Positions 48,263 to 60,309 of a stretch of 64,000 nucleotides of DNA are shown in pieces. A program made the position numbers and the translations under genes. Below the pieces are notes generated by a model. That model saw nothing but the letters and a program-made list of their open reading frames with translations. It was not told the origin of the DNA and did no database searches. This DNA comes from Bromus sterilis (Eukaryota > Streptophyta > Magnoliopsida > Poales > Poaceae): the NCBI GenBank assembly GCA_950022295.1, contig OX465600.1, positions 295,289,782 through 295,353,781 on the forward strand, given 5' to 3'. Within the stretch, counting starts at the first letter, position 1; every line of letters starts with the position of its first letter.

Positions 48263-49053
48263 TCACTTCATAAGAGGGGAGAGTTTTTGTTCTATATATC
48301 GCCGGTTTGTTGGTAAGACTTGATCAACCTTACTTTTGAGCTTGTTTTATATAGGTAAAAAGTTAAGCTTGTTATGTTTTCATTTGCTTTAGCTTTCATT
48401 CTTTTTGCTGTACCAAGTCTTTTATTTTTTTGAAGCTTCACAATACTAATCACCGCTTTAAGTTTTCAGAAAGTTTTGCAGCTTTTTGAACTCCGAGAAA
48501 TTTTCAACAGTGAAGTTTTCAGAAAAATTCCAGAAAAATAAAAATAAAAATTTCCATGCCGGGAGTGACCCAGAGGCACCTGGGGCTGACCAGGGGGGGC
48601 CACCAGTGGCCCAGGCGGCCAGCTGGCGCGGCCTGCCCCCTGGCCGCGCCCACAGGGCGCCTAGGACCCACAGGCCCCACTTCTAGGTATGTCTTCTTCC
48701 TCCTCCTTCTTCTCTCTCCAAAAACATGAGTTCTGCACTTTGTTCTTGCGTTCTTGCTGTTCTTGGAGGCGATTTTCGATCTCTCTCTACAGCCCACCAT
48801 TCGAGCTGAATTTTTGAGCAAATACTCCCTGATATGTAGCTCCTTCACCCCTCCAATTAGATTTTTGATTGGTGGCCTCATTTGTGAGTATTTAGTAACT
48901 CTTGGTGCTGTTTATATGAGCTTGCATGCATGTGTAGAATTTTATTTTCCAAGTTTTGATACAAGTTTATGCCTTAGGTAAGTGGGTTGAGTAGTTTGCC
49001 TTAACTCACTTTGTTTAAATCCTTGTTTTTGTAAGTTGTTAAAAATTTCAGAA
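48263..49053 (+). other. Spacer where pol would be expected in family 2
   Basis: Non-coding sequence lies between protease and the ATHILA-type ORF. It contains a GC-rich stretch (48550-48690) followed by pyrimidine-rich sequence. No RT, RNase H or integrase motif is seen. Confidence 0.55.
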
Positions 49054-50248
49054 ATGAGTTTGCTAGGAAGAGCAAGGGGGTGGCTTGGGAAGAAAAAGCC
49101 CGAGCGCTCCGATCGAGTTACAAGAGCTGCAGCTTCACCCTCGACTGCTAGGGTGAGCTACAACGAAGATCATGTGCCCTTAGAGTAGTTTGAGGACACA
49201 AACCCAGCACGTGCAATGACCTTCCCGTGCGATGAATTCCTTGAAGCTGCAGGAATTAAGGAGGAGTTCTATAATCTTTGTGCTAATGCAGGTCTGACGC
49301 GGCTCGCAACGTGACGTGTTGCTCAGTATCAAAAACTCACCTCCTGTTTCATTAACAGTTTTAGATATAACCTTGATGCTAGTTCTGTTGAGTTTAAAAT
49401 TTACAATGATCTTTTGACCATGCCTTTGGAAAAGTTTTGTGAAATAATAGGTGTGCCGAACGTTGGATTGACGATGAAGATGAGCTCTCAGCCCTCCGAG
49501 CTGAGAGTCGTCTTCAACTCTCTCTGTAGCATGGATACAAGGGATATTCATCGGTCAAAGATCTTCAGCATCTTATTCCCACACCTCAGGTATTTTGCGT
49601 ATTTTATTGCTAGAGGGGTGTTAGCTCGTGACAACACGAGCAACATATCTGCGCCGGATATTGCTATCCTGGCAACCGCCCTCTCAGGGAGGTTTGATTA
49701 TAATGTGGGTGCCTTAATTGCTCGACGCCTTGCTATGAACGGTAACAAGGGAGATTTATTTGGTGGCGTTTACGCCACACTTATCCTAGAGTCTCTTAAT
49801 GGCACCCCACACCCCGATGATAAGCCTTTTACTTATTTAAGTTTTGATCTTGCTGCTATGAAAAGGCATAAGTTTGTTACCATGACTTCCGAGTTTGGTA
49901 AACTTGATTATATCTTGCGTTTCGGAGCGTCTACCTGCACCTCTTTTGTTTGATTTTTCTCGAAGGAACGGATGGTCCTTTGATGTTATCCAGTTCGATG
50001 AGTTCGTGGTCCAGCATCAGTTTCATAACCCCATGGAGGGGGTTGTGCCCGACGAGGAGGAGCATGGTGAGTTCCCACCTTTCCAGGGAGAGACCGTCAC
50101 CCAGTTTGGTGAAGGGTCTTCCTCTGCTTGGAGCGCGGATCCTTCTTCGTGGGAGGATCCAAGGACTTCGGTGTATGCGCCGGAAGCCTCATACGACCCT
50201 TGGACTCACCAGTACTACCCTGGAGCAGGAGGCTTCTGGGGACATTAG
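49054..50248 (+). pseudogene. ATHILA-type extra ORF, decayed
   Basis: From ATG 49054 the frame reads MSLLGRARGWLGKKKPERSD, meets in-frame stops at 49186 (TAG) and 49312 (TGA), then stays open to 49953. A frameshift near 49925 continues it to 50248 (ending HQYYPGAGGFWGH). The middle resembles the ATHILA ORF-1 family of plant Gypsy elements: LPLEKFCEII-like start (here MPLEKFCEIIGVPN), then FPHLRYFAYFIARGVLARDN and FDYNVGALIARRLAMN. The function of that family is not established. The position downstream of gag-protease fits Athila-like elements. Confidence 0.7.
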
Positions 50249-50655
50249 CTACTACCAACTTAGGCCAAAAGCCTAAGCTTGGGGGAGTACGTTCCCTTCT
50301 CACTTTTCCATTGTATTATCCATTTTATTCGCTTTGATCTTTTCGAAGCCTTTTCCTGTTTTCTCTTTCTTTCTTTCTTTGCAAAAACAACAAAAAGATT
50401 TTCTCTTTTCTTTTGCTCTCTTTTAACCTTCAAAAACCCAAAAATATTTCCTTTCTCTCTTTAGTTTGCTTTGTTTTCAGAGTTCAGCTCGAGTCCGTGA
50501 TGGCATTTGATTATATTTCCTACGTTCGATCGTGCAAGTGACCAGGCAGTAATGACGAAGATCGACGGAAGGGAAGCAACAAGGAAAACCGGTATGAACT
50601 CTTCTTGTTTCTACTTTTGTACATATGCCTGTACTTACGATCTAGAGACCAGCTT
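50249..50655 (+). other. Post-ORF region with polypurine-like tract, family 2
   Basis: AAGCTTGGGGGAG at 50275-50287 is a strong polypurine-tract candidate but is not followed by an LTR start. Pyrimidine-rich non-coding sequence continues to the LTR remnant. Confidence 0.5.
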
Positions 50656-50795
50656 GTATATTTCAGGTGCGGTTGAATTGATAACTCAACTGTCAAAGCT
50701 TATAAATACTCTTTGGCTCCCCGTGTGTCGAATCAATAAATTGGGTTAACTTACCCGCGAAGACTATCTCGATCCCTTACGCCTGTGGGGCATCA
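50656..50795 (+). mobile_element. 3' LTR remnant (last 140 bp), family 2
   Basis: This is nearly identical to 45418-45557. The first 1.2 kb of the LTR is missing, yet the outer end and the TGCAG duplication are intact, so an internal deletion removed the LTR start. Confidence 0.88.
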
Positions 50796-51091
50796 TGCAG
50801 CCACTCCTTGGCTCTTCCTCTCAAAGAGAAAGGAAAAAGCTTCAGCTTGACGATGTCTCCATCCACTTCCTTGTACTTTTTCATATCACAGAGCCCGATA
50901 AAATTGTTTAAGTGCAAGGCAGCGTCCTCTCCAGCACCTGAGAATTGATCTTTCATAACAAGGTTAAGAAGAGCAGGTTTAATTTCATAAGAAGGTGCTA
51001 AAGTGGCAGGTGGAGCAATAGGAGTGCAGATAAAGTCACTGTTGTTATGACTAGTGAAGTCACACAACTTGGTGTTTTCATTGGAACCCAT
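50796..51091 (-). CDS. gag-pro: Gag of family 1, upstream part (split by insertion)
   Basis: ATG 51091 starts MGSNENTKLCDF and runs 97 codons to 50801, where the inner element interrupts. The frame continues at 44216. The residues around SLRGRAKEWLHDAPQA just before the break are a typical retrotransposon gag motif. The start is supported by alignment with the ATG at 11908 of the sister copy. An upstream in-frame ATG exists at 51133. Confidence 0.82.
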
Positions 51092-51218
51092 AGTGGCAGC
51101 AGGTATTTTTGGTATTTTTGATAAGGGACACAAAAGTAAAAACTGAAAGGTAAACTAACAAGACTAAAAAGCACAGATAAAAGATTGTGTGCAACTCCCC
51201 TATCTTGTAGACTGGAGT

Positions 51219-51236
51219 CCCCGGCAACGGCGCCAG
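51219..51236 (-). promoter_or_regulatory. Primer-binding site, tRNA-Asp type
   Basis: The minus strand reads TGGCGCCGTTGCCGGGGA, 9 nt after the 5' LTR end at 51246. Confidence 0.9.
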
Positions 51237-51245
51237 AAATTTGCT

Positions 51246-52844
51246 TGATATAGAGTGGCAACTCTCCTCGTTGGTTACCCCAAGTGGAAGGTGAGATGCA
51301 GTGTAGCAGCAAGTTTCCCTTAGCAAAGATGCTAAAGTTGAGTATCGAACCAGTAGGACTCCAAGAGATACAAGTAGGTCTCACGGCGCTTGACGTGGAC
51401 CTGCACACAGATACAAATAACTTTGCTCCCAACGAGTATAGAGGAGTTGTCAATTCCTCCGGCCTTGCTGTTTACAAAGGATCAACGCAAGAGATAAAAG
51501 TGGAACTGAAAGTAAAGACTGAAAGTAAACTAATGGTCTAAACAATAATGTGAAGATGGACCGGGGTCCCGTGATTTTCACTAGTGATGTCGCTCTCCCA
51601 AAAGACGATAAAAGTGCTAGCAAGGTAAACAAATCACAGCTGGGCAATTGACAGAATTATGAAGGCACCGCAATGCTAACTATGCTGCAAAGAAAGGAAG
51701 GGCTCAAAAGCAATGGGCAGTACGCCAAGGTAAGTAGACCGAAATCCAACTACATCTACTACGAATCATCCACCTTGAGATATCTATCCAGAACATCTCA
51801 AAGTGTAAACTCAAAGCAACAGACAACTGCATTAAAAGAACTTTGCGTAAAGTAAACAATCTTTGCACCCGCGGGTACAAGCACCGTTGTTTTATCCCTA
51901 GTGGCAACATCACATCCCCTAGTCTCATGTTTCTGTCACTCAAGCTAGACATCAGGGGGCTGAACCAACAATCAAGCATAACGCTCCCTCTTGGAGTTGC
52001 AAGCAAACTACTTCTCCAAAGCAAAATACTGCAATGGAGAACATGCAAGAATTTACTCAAGAACAAAATATAAAAGAGAAGAACCAAATATATTACTCAT
52101 CACAATCTGAACATAGTCTCATAATCCATCAGATCCCAGCAAACTCAGCATAGCAACAACAGAAATTACAAAAGTGCCTCGATCATGTGAGGCAGCTCAC
52201 GAGGTCTCGAAAGTGGAAGCACAAAGAGGGGAGAGGTACATCACATAGCTACTGGTCACGGACCCACGGTCCAAGGGGGACTACTCACGGCACATCCGGG
52301 AGGCGTCCATGGCTATGGATGGTCTCCTAGAGGGGGTTCCTCCTCCCGGCAGGGTGCCGGGGCAGCTTCTCCAGGCAGTCCCGATCTTGAAACGGCCGCG
52401 GCGGCGGCGGTACAGAGGCGAGTTCGCGGAAAAGAGATCGATATTAGGGGTTTCCACCCTGAGGGCTAAATATAGGCAGATGGGGGTGTCGAGGGGACCC
52501 ACCAGGCAGCCAGGAGGCCTCCTGGCGCGGCCTAGGGTGGGGCCGCGCCAGGGACCCTCCTGGTCTCCTGGTGGTGGCCCCCCTCCGCTACCTTGGTGAT
52601 TCCGGAAGCTTCCGGGTCGCTGATTTTTTATCTGATTTTTCTGGATTTTTTGGACCACTTTTAATGGCCGGAAAACCTGAAATACAAAATTAGCAGAAAA
52701 CAACAATTGGCAGCTGAGTGCACTGGGTTAATAGATTAGTCCAAATATGCTCAAAAGTGTATGAAAGTTCAAGGAAAACATGGCAAAGTCACGCAAAACA
52801 TGCATGGAGCAAGCAGAAATTATAGATACGTTTGGGACGTATCA
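51246..52844 (-). mobile_element. 5' LTR of the 37700-52844 element
   Basis: A 1599-bp LTR has its minus-strand start TGATACGTCC at 52844. The TATA-like box is at 52467-52474. It pairs with 37700-39316. Confidence 0.9.
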
Positions 52845-52849
52845 AGTGG

Positions 52850-53165
52850 CGGTCAAAGCGAGAGTCACTCTAGACCAAGATTTTTTGCGGTGATATTGGT
52901 TGTCCCAGACGTCCCCTCTCCCAGCCTTTCTATACTAGGCTTGGTCTCGAGGAGTCTGTCTAGGTTTACAAAGGCGATTACCTAATCTAGCTAGTCTTGG
53001 ACGCCAATCCTTGGTTTCCATAATGCCGAGGACTCCTACGTCGGTGCAGCCGTCGGTGCTTCGGGTGGGCCGAGCATGGGACAATCGAAGCTTCTAGAGG
53101 ACCTTCGGTCTTGACTCACACCAGGTACCCTCATCTGCAGGAGTCGTGGGGTCACCCCCTCGTCA
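52850..53165 (-). mobile_element. 5' LTR of the Tat-like element, 5' segment
   Basis: The plus-strand view ends CCTCGTCA at 53165, the perfect inverse of TGACGAGG at 37514. Joined to 37514-37699 it gives an LTR of about 500 bp. GGTTG follows as a candidate target duplication. Confidence 0.75.
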
Positions 53166-53330
53166 GGTTGGTAAGTCGAAACCAAAGTATAAGTGAAAAA
53201 TCTCAGCTCGAAACCAAACCCAGTGAGAGCTTTAGAGTAGATATCTCATATGTGCTAAGTAAAATTTTGATGGAAAAGACTTCATACTTTCTGCCTTTGA
53301 AACTAAACTCAGATTGTGAGTAAGCTTTCA
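53166..53330. other. Unassigned flank between the Tat-like LTR and the tandem array
   Basis: About 165 bp have no repeat partner that I can recognise in the window and no coding signal. Confidence 0.4.
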
Positions 53331-53906
53331 TTAATTTCAGTAATTAAAGAAAAGGACCCACGCTCCTTTGGATGATCTCGTCAACCCGATCGACTGAGCG
53401 GATGTTTCAAATCCAACTTGGCGTGTCCAGGCATCCCGTGAATTAAATTCACCCGTTACTCACGTGTTTTCTTACTCATGCATTCATTGACTTCAGTAGT
53501 GATGCAAATAGACCTATTATTCCTCTGGATGCTCTTAGCGTCCACATCGACAAGCCAATCCCGAGAAAATGTTTCAAATCCAACTGGTCATTCGCTCAAA
53601 GCATCCCCAGAGCTAATACTAACACGTTTCCTTTTTTCGCTCACTCATTCATATATTTTGGGTAGGACAAAAATGAAGTTGTTGTTGATGTGAATGCGCT
53701 CACACCCGCATCAGCAAGACCACCCTGTGCAAACATTTCACGTCCAGCTAGGCGTTAGATTGAGGCACCCCACAACTCGTTATTTTGTCCTTTTTTTCCC
53801 ATTCATTCATTTATTTCAGTAATAACAAAAAAGGAGTTGTTATTTATCTGGATGTCCTCGGCACCCGGGTCGACAAGCCAATCCCACACGAATGTTTCAG
53901 GTCCAG

Positions 53907-54063
53907 CCAGTGGCGAAACCAGGATACGAGCAAACCCAGGCATACCCCAGTCAAGATACTGGCTAAAATAATACATAGTATAAAATATGCTACAGTGAAC
54001 AAAGGATTCAAGGCTTACCCCCAAACCACCGCCCTGACAGTCTGGAACCTGTCTCCATTGTTG
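53907..54063. mobile_element. Short hAT-like insertion in array unit 1
   Basis: About 157 bp beginning CCAGTGGCGAAACCAGGA interrupt a monomer between two GGTCCAG copies (53900-53906 and 54064-54070). This would fit a 7-8-bp target duplication. Terminal inverted repeats are weak, so the hAT assignment is tentative. Confidence 0.4.
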
Positions 54064-55932
54064 GGTCCAGTTGGGCATTATTATTACGTATCTTTTCGCT
54101 CATCATTCATTAATTTCAGTAATTAAAAAAAATGGACCCATGTTCCTATTGATGCGGGCATCCTGATCGTCCGCGCGAAGATTTTAGGTCCAGCAGGGCG
54201 TCTCGAGGCATGCCGTGAATTAAAATTCACTCGTTATTAACATGTTTTTACTCAAGCGTTCATTGACCTCAGTAGTGATAAAAATGGAGATGTTATTTCT
54301 CTGTATGCTCTCGGCATCTAGATCGAGAAGCCAATGCGACGCAAACGTTTTAGATCCAGTTGACCGTGCACTCAAGGCATCCTTTGAGCTGACATACTCC
54401 CGTCATTCGCGTTCTTTTTTCGCTCACTCATTCATTGAGTTCAGTAAAGAAAAGAATGGAGATATTGCTCCTATGGATGCTCTAGACGCTAGGATGAACA
54501 TGTCAATCCCGCGCAAACGTTTCAGCTTGCCCTCGACGCATCCCCTAAGTTAACGTTAGCCGTTTATTGTGTCTTTTTTTGCTCACTCGTTCATTGATTT
54601 CTATAACAATAAAAGTGTAGATGTTGCTTTGCATGCTCTCGGATCGACAAGGCAATCCGGTGTGAACGTTTCAGATTTAGCTGGTCGGTCACTCGAGCCA
54701 TCCCATGAGCTGACGTTAGCCCGTTATTTGTGCCTTCTTTTTTGCTCCTTTGGAAGCTATCGGCACCCAAATTTCAATTCACTCGTTATTACATATCTTT
54801 TTGCTCACTAATTCATTAATTTCAGTAAAAATGGACACATTGCTCCTTTGGATGCTCTCGTCACCCAAATTATTAGGTCAATCTCACCCGAACGTTTCAG
54901 GTGCAGATGGGTGTTAGCTCGAGGCATCCCGTGAGATGAAATTCAACCGTTGGTGCGTATTGTTTTGCTCACTCATTCATTAATTTCAGCAAAAATTGAC
55001 TCATTGCTTATTTTGATGCTCTCGGCACCCAGATCAATAGGTCAATCCCGCACAAACGTTTTAGGTCCAGCTGGGTGTTAGGTCGAGGCATCTCGTGAAC
55101 TTAAATCCACTTGTTATTGCGCATCTTTTTACTTACTCATTCATTAATTTCAGTAAAAATGGACCTGTTGCTACTTTTGATGCTCTCGACACCCCGATCA
55201 ATAGGTCAATGCCGCGTGAACATTTCATGTCCAACTGGGTGTTAGTTTAAGGCATCCCGTGACATGAAATTAACCCAACCATTATCGCGTATCTGTTTGC
55301 TCATTTATTCATTAATTTCACTAGCGATAAAATGGGGCTATTATTCTCTTAGATGCTCTTTGTGTCCAGATCAACCAGACAATGCCACACAATTTTTTTA
55401 GATCATGTTGGGTGTTAGCTTAAGGCATCCTGTGAGATAAAATTATTGCGTATCTTTTTGCTCACTTATTCATTAATTTTACCACCGATAAAATGGAGCT
55501 ATTATGCCTCCGCATGCTCTTTGTGTCCATGTGAAAAAATTGATCCAGCTGGGTGTTAGCTCGAGACAGTGATATGAAATTAATCCACCCGTTATTGCGT
55601 ATCTTTTTTCTCAACTCATTCATTAATCTCACTAGCGGTAAATTGGAGCTATTATTCCTCTGGATGCGCTTTTTGTCTAGATCGACCAGCCAATCCCGCG
55701 CAAAAAAATTAGATCCAGTTGGTCGTTCGCTAGGCATCCCTAAGTTGACATACTTTCGTTATTCGTGTTTTTTTCTATATTCTTTACTGGGCCGATCATT
55801 CACTGGGTGGTCTAGCGTGGTTTTTTTGTAACAGGTTAAACTGATTTTTCCATGTGTTTTACTTATCAATTTTCAATGGTTTACTCGGTTTTTTATTTTA
55901 TTATGTTTTCTCTTTTTTAATATACGTGGAAC

Positions 55933-56768
55933 ATTTATAAATACATATTAAACGGTGACCATTTTACGAATGCCATTACGAAATATTGGAATGGTGAAAA
56001 ATTACTTTTAAAAATTTTGGAAAGAGTTTTCTACATATTTTATACACAGTCTCTATAAATTGCATGAACATATTTTTTAAACTTGTGAATATTGACTAAA
56101 TGTCAGAGACATTTTTTTGAATGGCATGAATAATTTTTATAATTTCTCAACCAAATTTTCACATTTCATAAAACAATTCATATGCGGTGAAGGTATATTA
56201 AAAAAATATCATTTCTTTGCATTCTTTAGTATTTTCTATCTTTCTTCAAGATTAACATTTTTTCGAATACATTTTTGAAACATTTTGTATGAATAGATGT
56301 TAAATATTTTCAAATACACATTGAGTTCTATTAATTGTATTAACTATTGTTTTATTATTTCCCATGGATATATAAAATTAGTGTTTTTTTAAGTGCCATG
56401 AGCATAATTTTTAAATGTGTGCATATGTTCTAAATGTCCGGTATTTTTTTTCAATGGTATGAAACATTAAAAAAAATTATGCATACCTTTTTTTACATAT
56501 ATAAACATTAAGAAATGACGAACAAATTTTCGAATGGTACGACACAATTTTCTAAAATTATGTGAATACTATCAGCATTTTCTTAAAAATTGTGTGCTAA
56601 ATGCATGATGAGCAGTTCTTACATTTAAGTAAAGCAATTTTAAATATCTATATATATTTTATATTTGAAATACAAATGAAAGTAAAAAGTACATAAAACA
56701 GGAAAAAAAATGAATGAACAAACTAACGTTCATAGCTACTAACATATTGACTCAGTAGTGCGTCGCCA
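55933..56768. repeat. AT-rich segment of array unit 1
   Basis: About 835 bp rich in GAACATTTTT/TTTTTGAATGG-like words at loose spacing is repeated at 58846-59667. It has no coding potential. Confidence 0.75.
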
Positions 56769-57324
56769 ATTGGGAGCGACCTGCTATGCACATTCCTTTG
56801 GATGATCTCGGCAACCCGATCGACTAGGCGGACGTTTTAGGTCCAGCTTAGCGTGTTCAGGCATCACGTGAATTAAATTCACCCGCTATTCACGTGTTTT
56901 CTAACTCACGTATTAATTGACTTCCGTAGTGACAAAAATGTACCTGTTATTCCTCTAGATACTCATGGCGTCCACAACGACAAGCCAATCCCGCGTAAAT
57001 ATTTTAAATCCAACTGGTCATTCGCTCAAAGCACCCCCTGGGCTAATACTAATATGTTTCCTTTTTTCGCTCAGTCATTCATTTATTTTGGTAAGAACAA
57101 AAATTGAGTGGTTTTTTATGTGAAGCTCATCCCATGCGAACATTTCACGTCCAGCTAGGCGTTAAATCGAGGCATCCCACGAGCTGAAATTCACTCGTTA
57201 TTTGTGTCCTTTTTTCTTCATTCATTACTTATTTTATGAATTACAAAAGTTGATTTTTTATTTATCTGGATGCCCTCGACATCCGGGTCGACAAGCCAAT
57301 CCCGCACGAATGTTTCTTGTCCAG

Positions 57325-57484
57325 CCAGTGGCGAAGCCAGGATACAGGCAGGACCCAGGCATACCGCAGTCAAGATACTGACTAAAATAATACATAGGAT
57401 AAAATTTCCTACAGTGAACACAGGATTCAAGGCTTACCAACAAGCCACCGCCCTGGCAGCCTAGGACCTGTCTCCGTTTTTTGT
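57325..57484. mobile_element. Short hAT-like insertion in array unit 2
   Basis: This is the same insertion as at 53907 (CCAGTGGCGAAGCCAGGA start), between GTCCAG at 57319-57324 and 57485-57490. It was inherited with the unit rather than inserted independently. Confidence 0.4.
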
Positions 57485-58845
57485 GTCCAGTTGGGTGTTA
57501 TTATTACATATCTTTTCGCTCATCATTCATTAATTTCAGTAATTAAAGAATGGACCCATGTTCCTTTGGATGCTCTCGGCATCCCGATCGTTCGCGCGAA
57601 AATTTTAGGTCCAGCTGGGCGTCTCGAGACATGCCGTGAATTAAAATTCACCGGTCATTCACGTGTTTTTTTACTCAAGCGGTCATCGACTTCAGTACTG
57701 ACAAAAAAGGAGTGTTTATTTCTCTGGATGATCTCGGCGTCTAGATCGAGAAGCCAATCCAGCGCAAATATTCCAGATCCAACTGACCGTGCGCTTGAGG
57801 TATCCTTTGAGATGACATACTCCCGTTGTTTGTGTTCTCTTTTCGCTCACTCATTCATTGAGTCCAGTAAAGAAAAGAATGGAGATGTTGCTCCTATGGA
57901 TGCTCTAGACGCTAGCATGGACATGCCAATCCCGCACAAACGTTTCAGTTGGACCTCGAGGCATCCCCTAAGTTAACATTAGTCGTTTATTCGTGTCTTT
58001 TTTTGCTCACTCGCTCATTTATTTTGATAACAATAAAAGTGTATTTATTGCTTTGCATGCTCTCGAATCGACAAGGCAATCCGACGCGAATGTTTCAGAT
58101 TCAGTTGGTCGTTTGCTCGAGCGATCCCATGAGTTAGCCCGTTATTTATGTTTTCTATTTTGGTCCTTTGGAAGCTCTCGTCACCCCGATTTAAATTCAC
58201 TCATTATTACGTACCTTTTTGCTCACTAATTGATTAATTTCAGTAAAAATGGACCCATTTCTCCTTTGGATGCTCTCGTCACCCAGATTATTAGGTCAAT
58301 CTCGGGCGAACGTTTCAGGTCCAGCTGGGTATTAGGTCGAGGCATCCCGTGAGATGAAATTCAACCGTTGGTGCGTATTATTTTGCTCACTCATTCATTA
58401 ATTTCAGTAAAAATGAACCCATAGCTTCTTTTGATGCTCTCGGCAACCAGATCAATAGGTCAATCCCCGACAAACGTTTTCGTTTCAGCTTGGTGTTAGG
58501 TCAAGGCATCTCGTGAACTTAAATCCACTTATTATTTTGTGTCTTTTTACTCACTCATTCATTAATTTCAGTAAAAATGGACCCGTTGCTACTTTTGATG
58601 CTCTCGACACCCTGATCAATAGGTTAATGACGCGCGAACATTTCATGTCCAACTGGGTGTTAGTTCAAGGCAACCCGTGAGATGAAATTAATCCAACCAT
58701 TATCGCGTATCTGTTTTCTCATTTATTCATTAATTTCACTAGCGATAAAATGGAGCTATTATTCTCTTAGATGCTCTTCGTGTCCAGATCAACCAGACAA
58801 AGCCGCATTATTTTTGGTTATGTTTTGCATCATTATTTTTATCAA

Positions 58846-59667
58846 ATTTATATTTAACATGTGACCATTTTACGAATGCCATTACGAAGTATTTGAACGG
58901 TGCAAAATTATTTTTTAAAATTATGGAAAGAGTTTTCTACACATTTTATACACATTCTCTATAAAGTGCATGAACATATTTTTTAACCATGTGAATATTG
59001 ACTAAATGTCAGAGACATTTTTTTGAATGGCATGAATAATTTTATAATTTTGCAACCAAATTTTCACATTTCATAAAACAATTCATGTGCGCTGAAGGTA
59101 TATTAAAAAAGTATAATTTCTTTGCATTCTTTAGTATTTCTATCTTTCTTCAAGATTAACATTTTTTCGAATATATTTTTGAAACATTTTCTATGAATAG
59201 ATGCTAAATATTTTCAAATACACATTGAGTTCTATTAATTGTATTAACTATAGTTTAATTATTTCTCGTGAATATATAAAATTAGCGGTTTTTTTAAAGT
59301 GGCACGAACATAATTTTTAAATGTGTGAATATGTTCTAAATGCCCTGTATTTTTTTCAATGGTATCAAACATTTAAAAAAAAACTTATGCAGACTTTTTT
59401 TACATATATAAACATTAAGAAATGACGAACATATTTTCGAATGGTACGACACAATTTTCTAAAATTACGTGAATACTATCAGCATTTTCTAAAAAAATGT
59501 GTGCTAAATGCATGATGAGCAGTTCTTACATTTATGTAAAGCAATTTTAAATATCTATATGTGATTTTTCTTTGAAATACAAATGAAAGTAAAAAGTACA
59601 TAAAACAGGAAAAAATGAATGAACAAACACGTTCATAGCTACTAACAGGTTGACTCAGTAGTGCGTC
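58846..59667. repeat. AT-rich segment of array unit 2
   Basis: This is the counterpart of 55933-56768 with scattered substitutions. It ends in the same GCTACTAACA...GACTCAGTAGTGCGTCGC segment that links to the next unit. Confidence 0.75.
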
Positions 59668-60309
59668 GCACATAGTGAACTATATGAGCGTTCCTAAAGG
59701 TGCGACATAGGAGCCCTCACAATTGGGAGCGACCTGCTATGCGTTATTCCTTGGCTAGGAGGCTCATTGAGCACATTCCTTTAGATGACCTCGGCAACTC
59801 GATCGACCAGGCAGACGTTTTAGGTCCAACTTGTTGTGTCCATGTATCCCGTGAATTAAATTCGCCAGTTATTCACGTGTTTTCTTACTCATGTATTCAT
59901 TGACTTCAGTAGTGATAAAAATGGACCTATTATTCCTATGGATGCTCTTGTTGTCCACATCAACAAGCCAATCCGGCGTAAATGTCTCAAATCCAGCTGG
60001 TCATTTCTCAAAGCATCCCTTGGGTTAATACTAATATGTTTCCTTTTTTCGCGCAATAGTTCATTTATTTTGGTAAGAACAAAAATGGAGTTATTTTTTT
60101 ATGTGAAGACCATCCCGTGCGAACATTTCAAGTCCAGCTAGGCGTTAGATCGAGGCATCCCATGAGCTGAAAATTCACTCGTTATTTGTGTCCTTTTTTC
60201 CTCATTCATTCACTTATTTCAGTAATAACAAAAGTTGAGTTTTTATTTATCTGGATGCCCTCGGCATCCAGGTCGACAAGCCAATCCCGCACGAATGTTT
60301 CATGTCCAG

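Larger units (their letters stand above)
44217..50795 (+). mobile_element. Athila-like Gypsy element, family 2, nested, with truncated 3' LTR
   Basis: The element starts TGATACGTCT at 44217 and ends GGGGCATCA at 50795, with a perfect TGCAG duplication (44212-44216 and 50796-50800). It comprises a 5' LTR of 1341 bp, tRNA-Asp primer site, gag-protease, a non-coding spacer, an ATHILA-type extra ORF, and only the last 140 bp of the 3' LTR. No polymerase genes are visible. It sits within the gag frame of the 37700-52844 element. Confidence 0.9.
37700..52844 (-). mobile_element. Athila-like Gypsy element, family 1, carrying a nested insertion
   Basis: The 5' LTR (52844-51246), primer site, gag-protease, non-coding region, polypurine tract and 3' LTR (39316-37700) are in order on the minus strand. 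A perfect AGTGG target duplication (37695-37699 and 52845-52849) borders it. Without the inner element (44217-50795) it is about 8.6 kb. It is the same family as 10066-17180 and the solo LTR at 6314. About 8 differences in the first 210 aligned bases of the LTR ends suggest moderate age. No polymerase is visible. Confidence 0.92.
17444..53165 (-). mobile_element. Tat-lineage-like Gypsy element, lacking pol, split by three insertions
   Basis: Its pieces, read on the minus strand, are: 5' LTR (53165-52850 and 37699-37514, about 500 bp, ends TGACGAGG/CCTCGTCA), a primer-like site, gag (37500-36149, 23808-about 22400), protease (to about 22011), then directly 67-bp tandem repeats and an accessory ORF in the opposite orientation (plus strand, 17444-20640). 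A reverse-strand accessory ORF downstream of pol, and tandem repeats in that region, are known traits of Tat-lineage elements such as Grande. The whole RT-RNase H-integrase part is missing between 22011 and 21700. The left end is cut at 17443 by LTR copy A, so its 3' LTR is not in the window. GGTTG (53166-53170) is the candidate target duplication. Confidence 0.7.

Noticed and set aside
57491..57976. 161-codon frame within the tandem array, with shorter relatives in the other units
   Set aside because: It spans several monomers. The matching positions in units 1 and 3 are broken by stops and frameshifts, and the translation simply follows the repeat.
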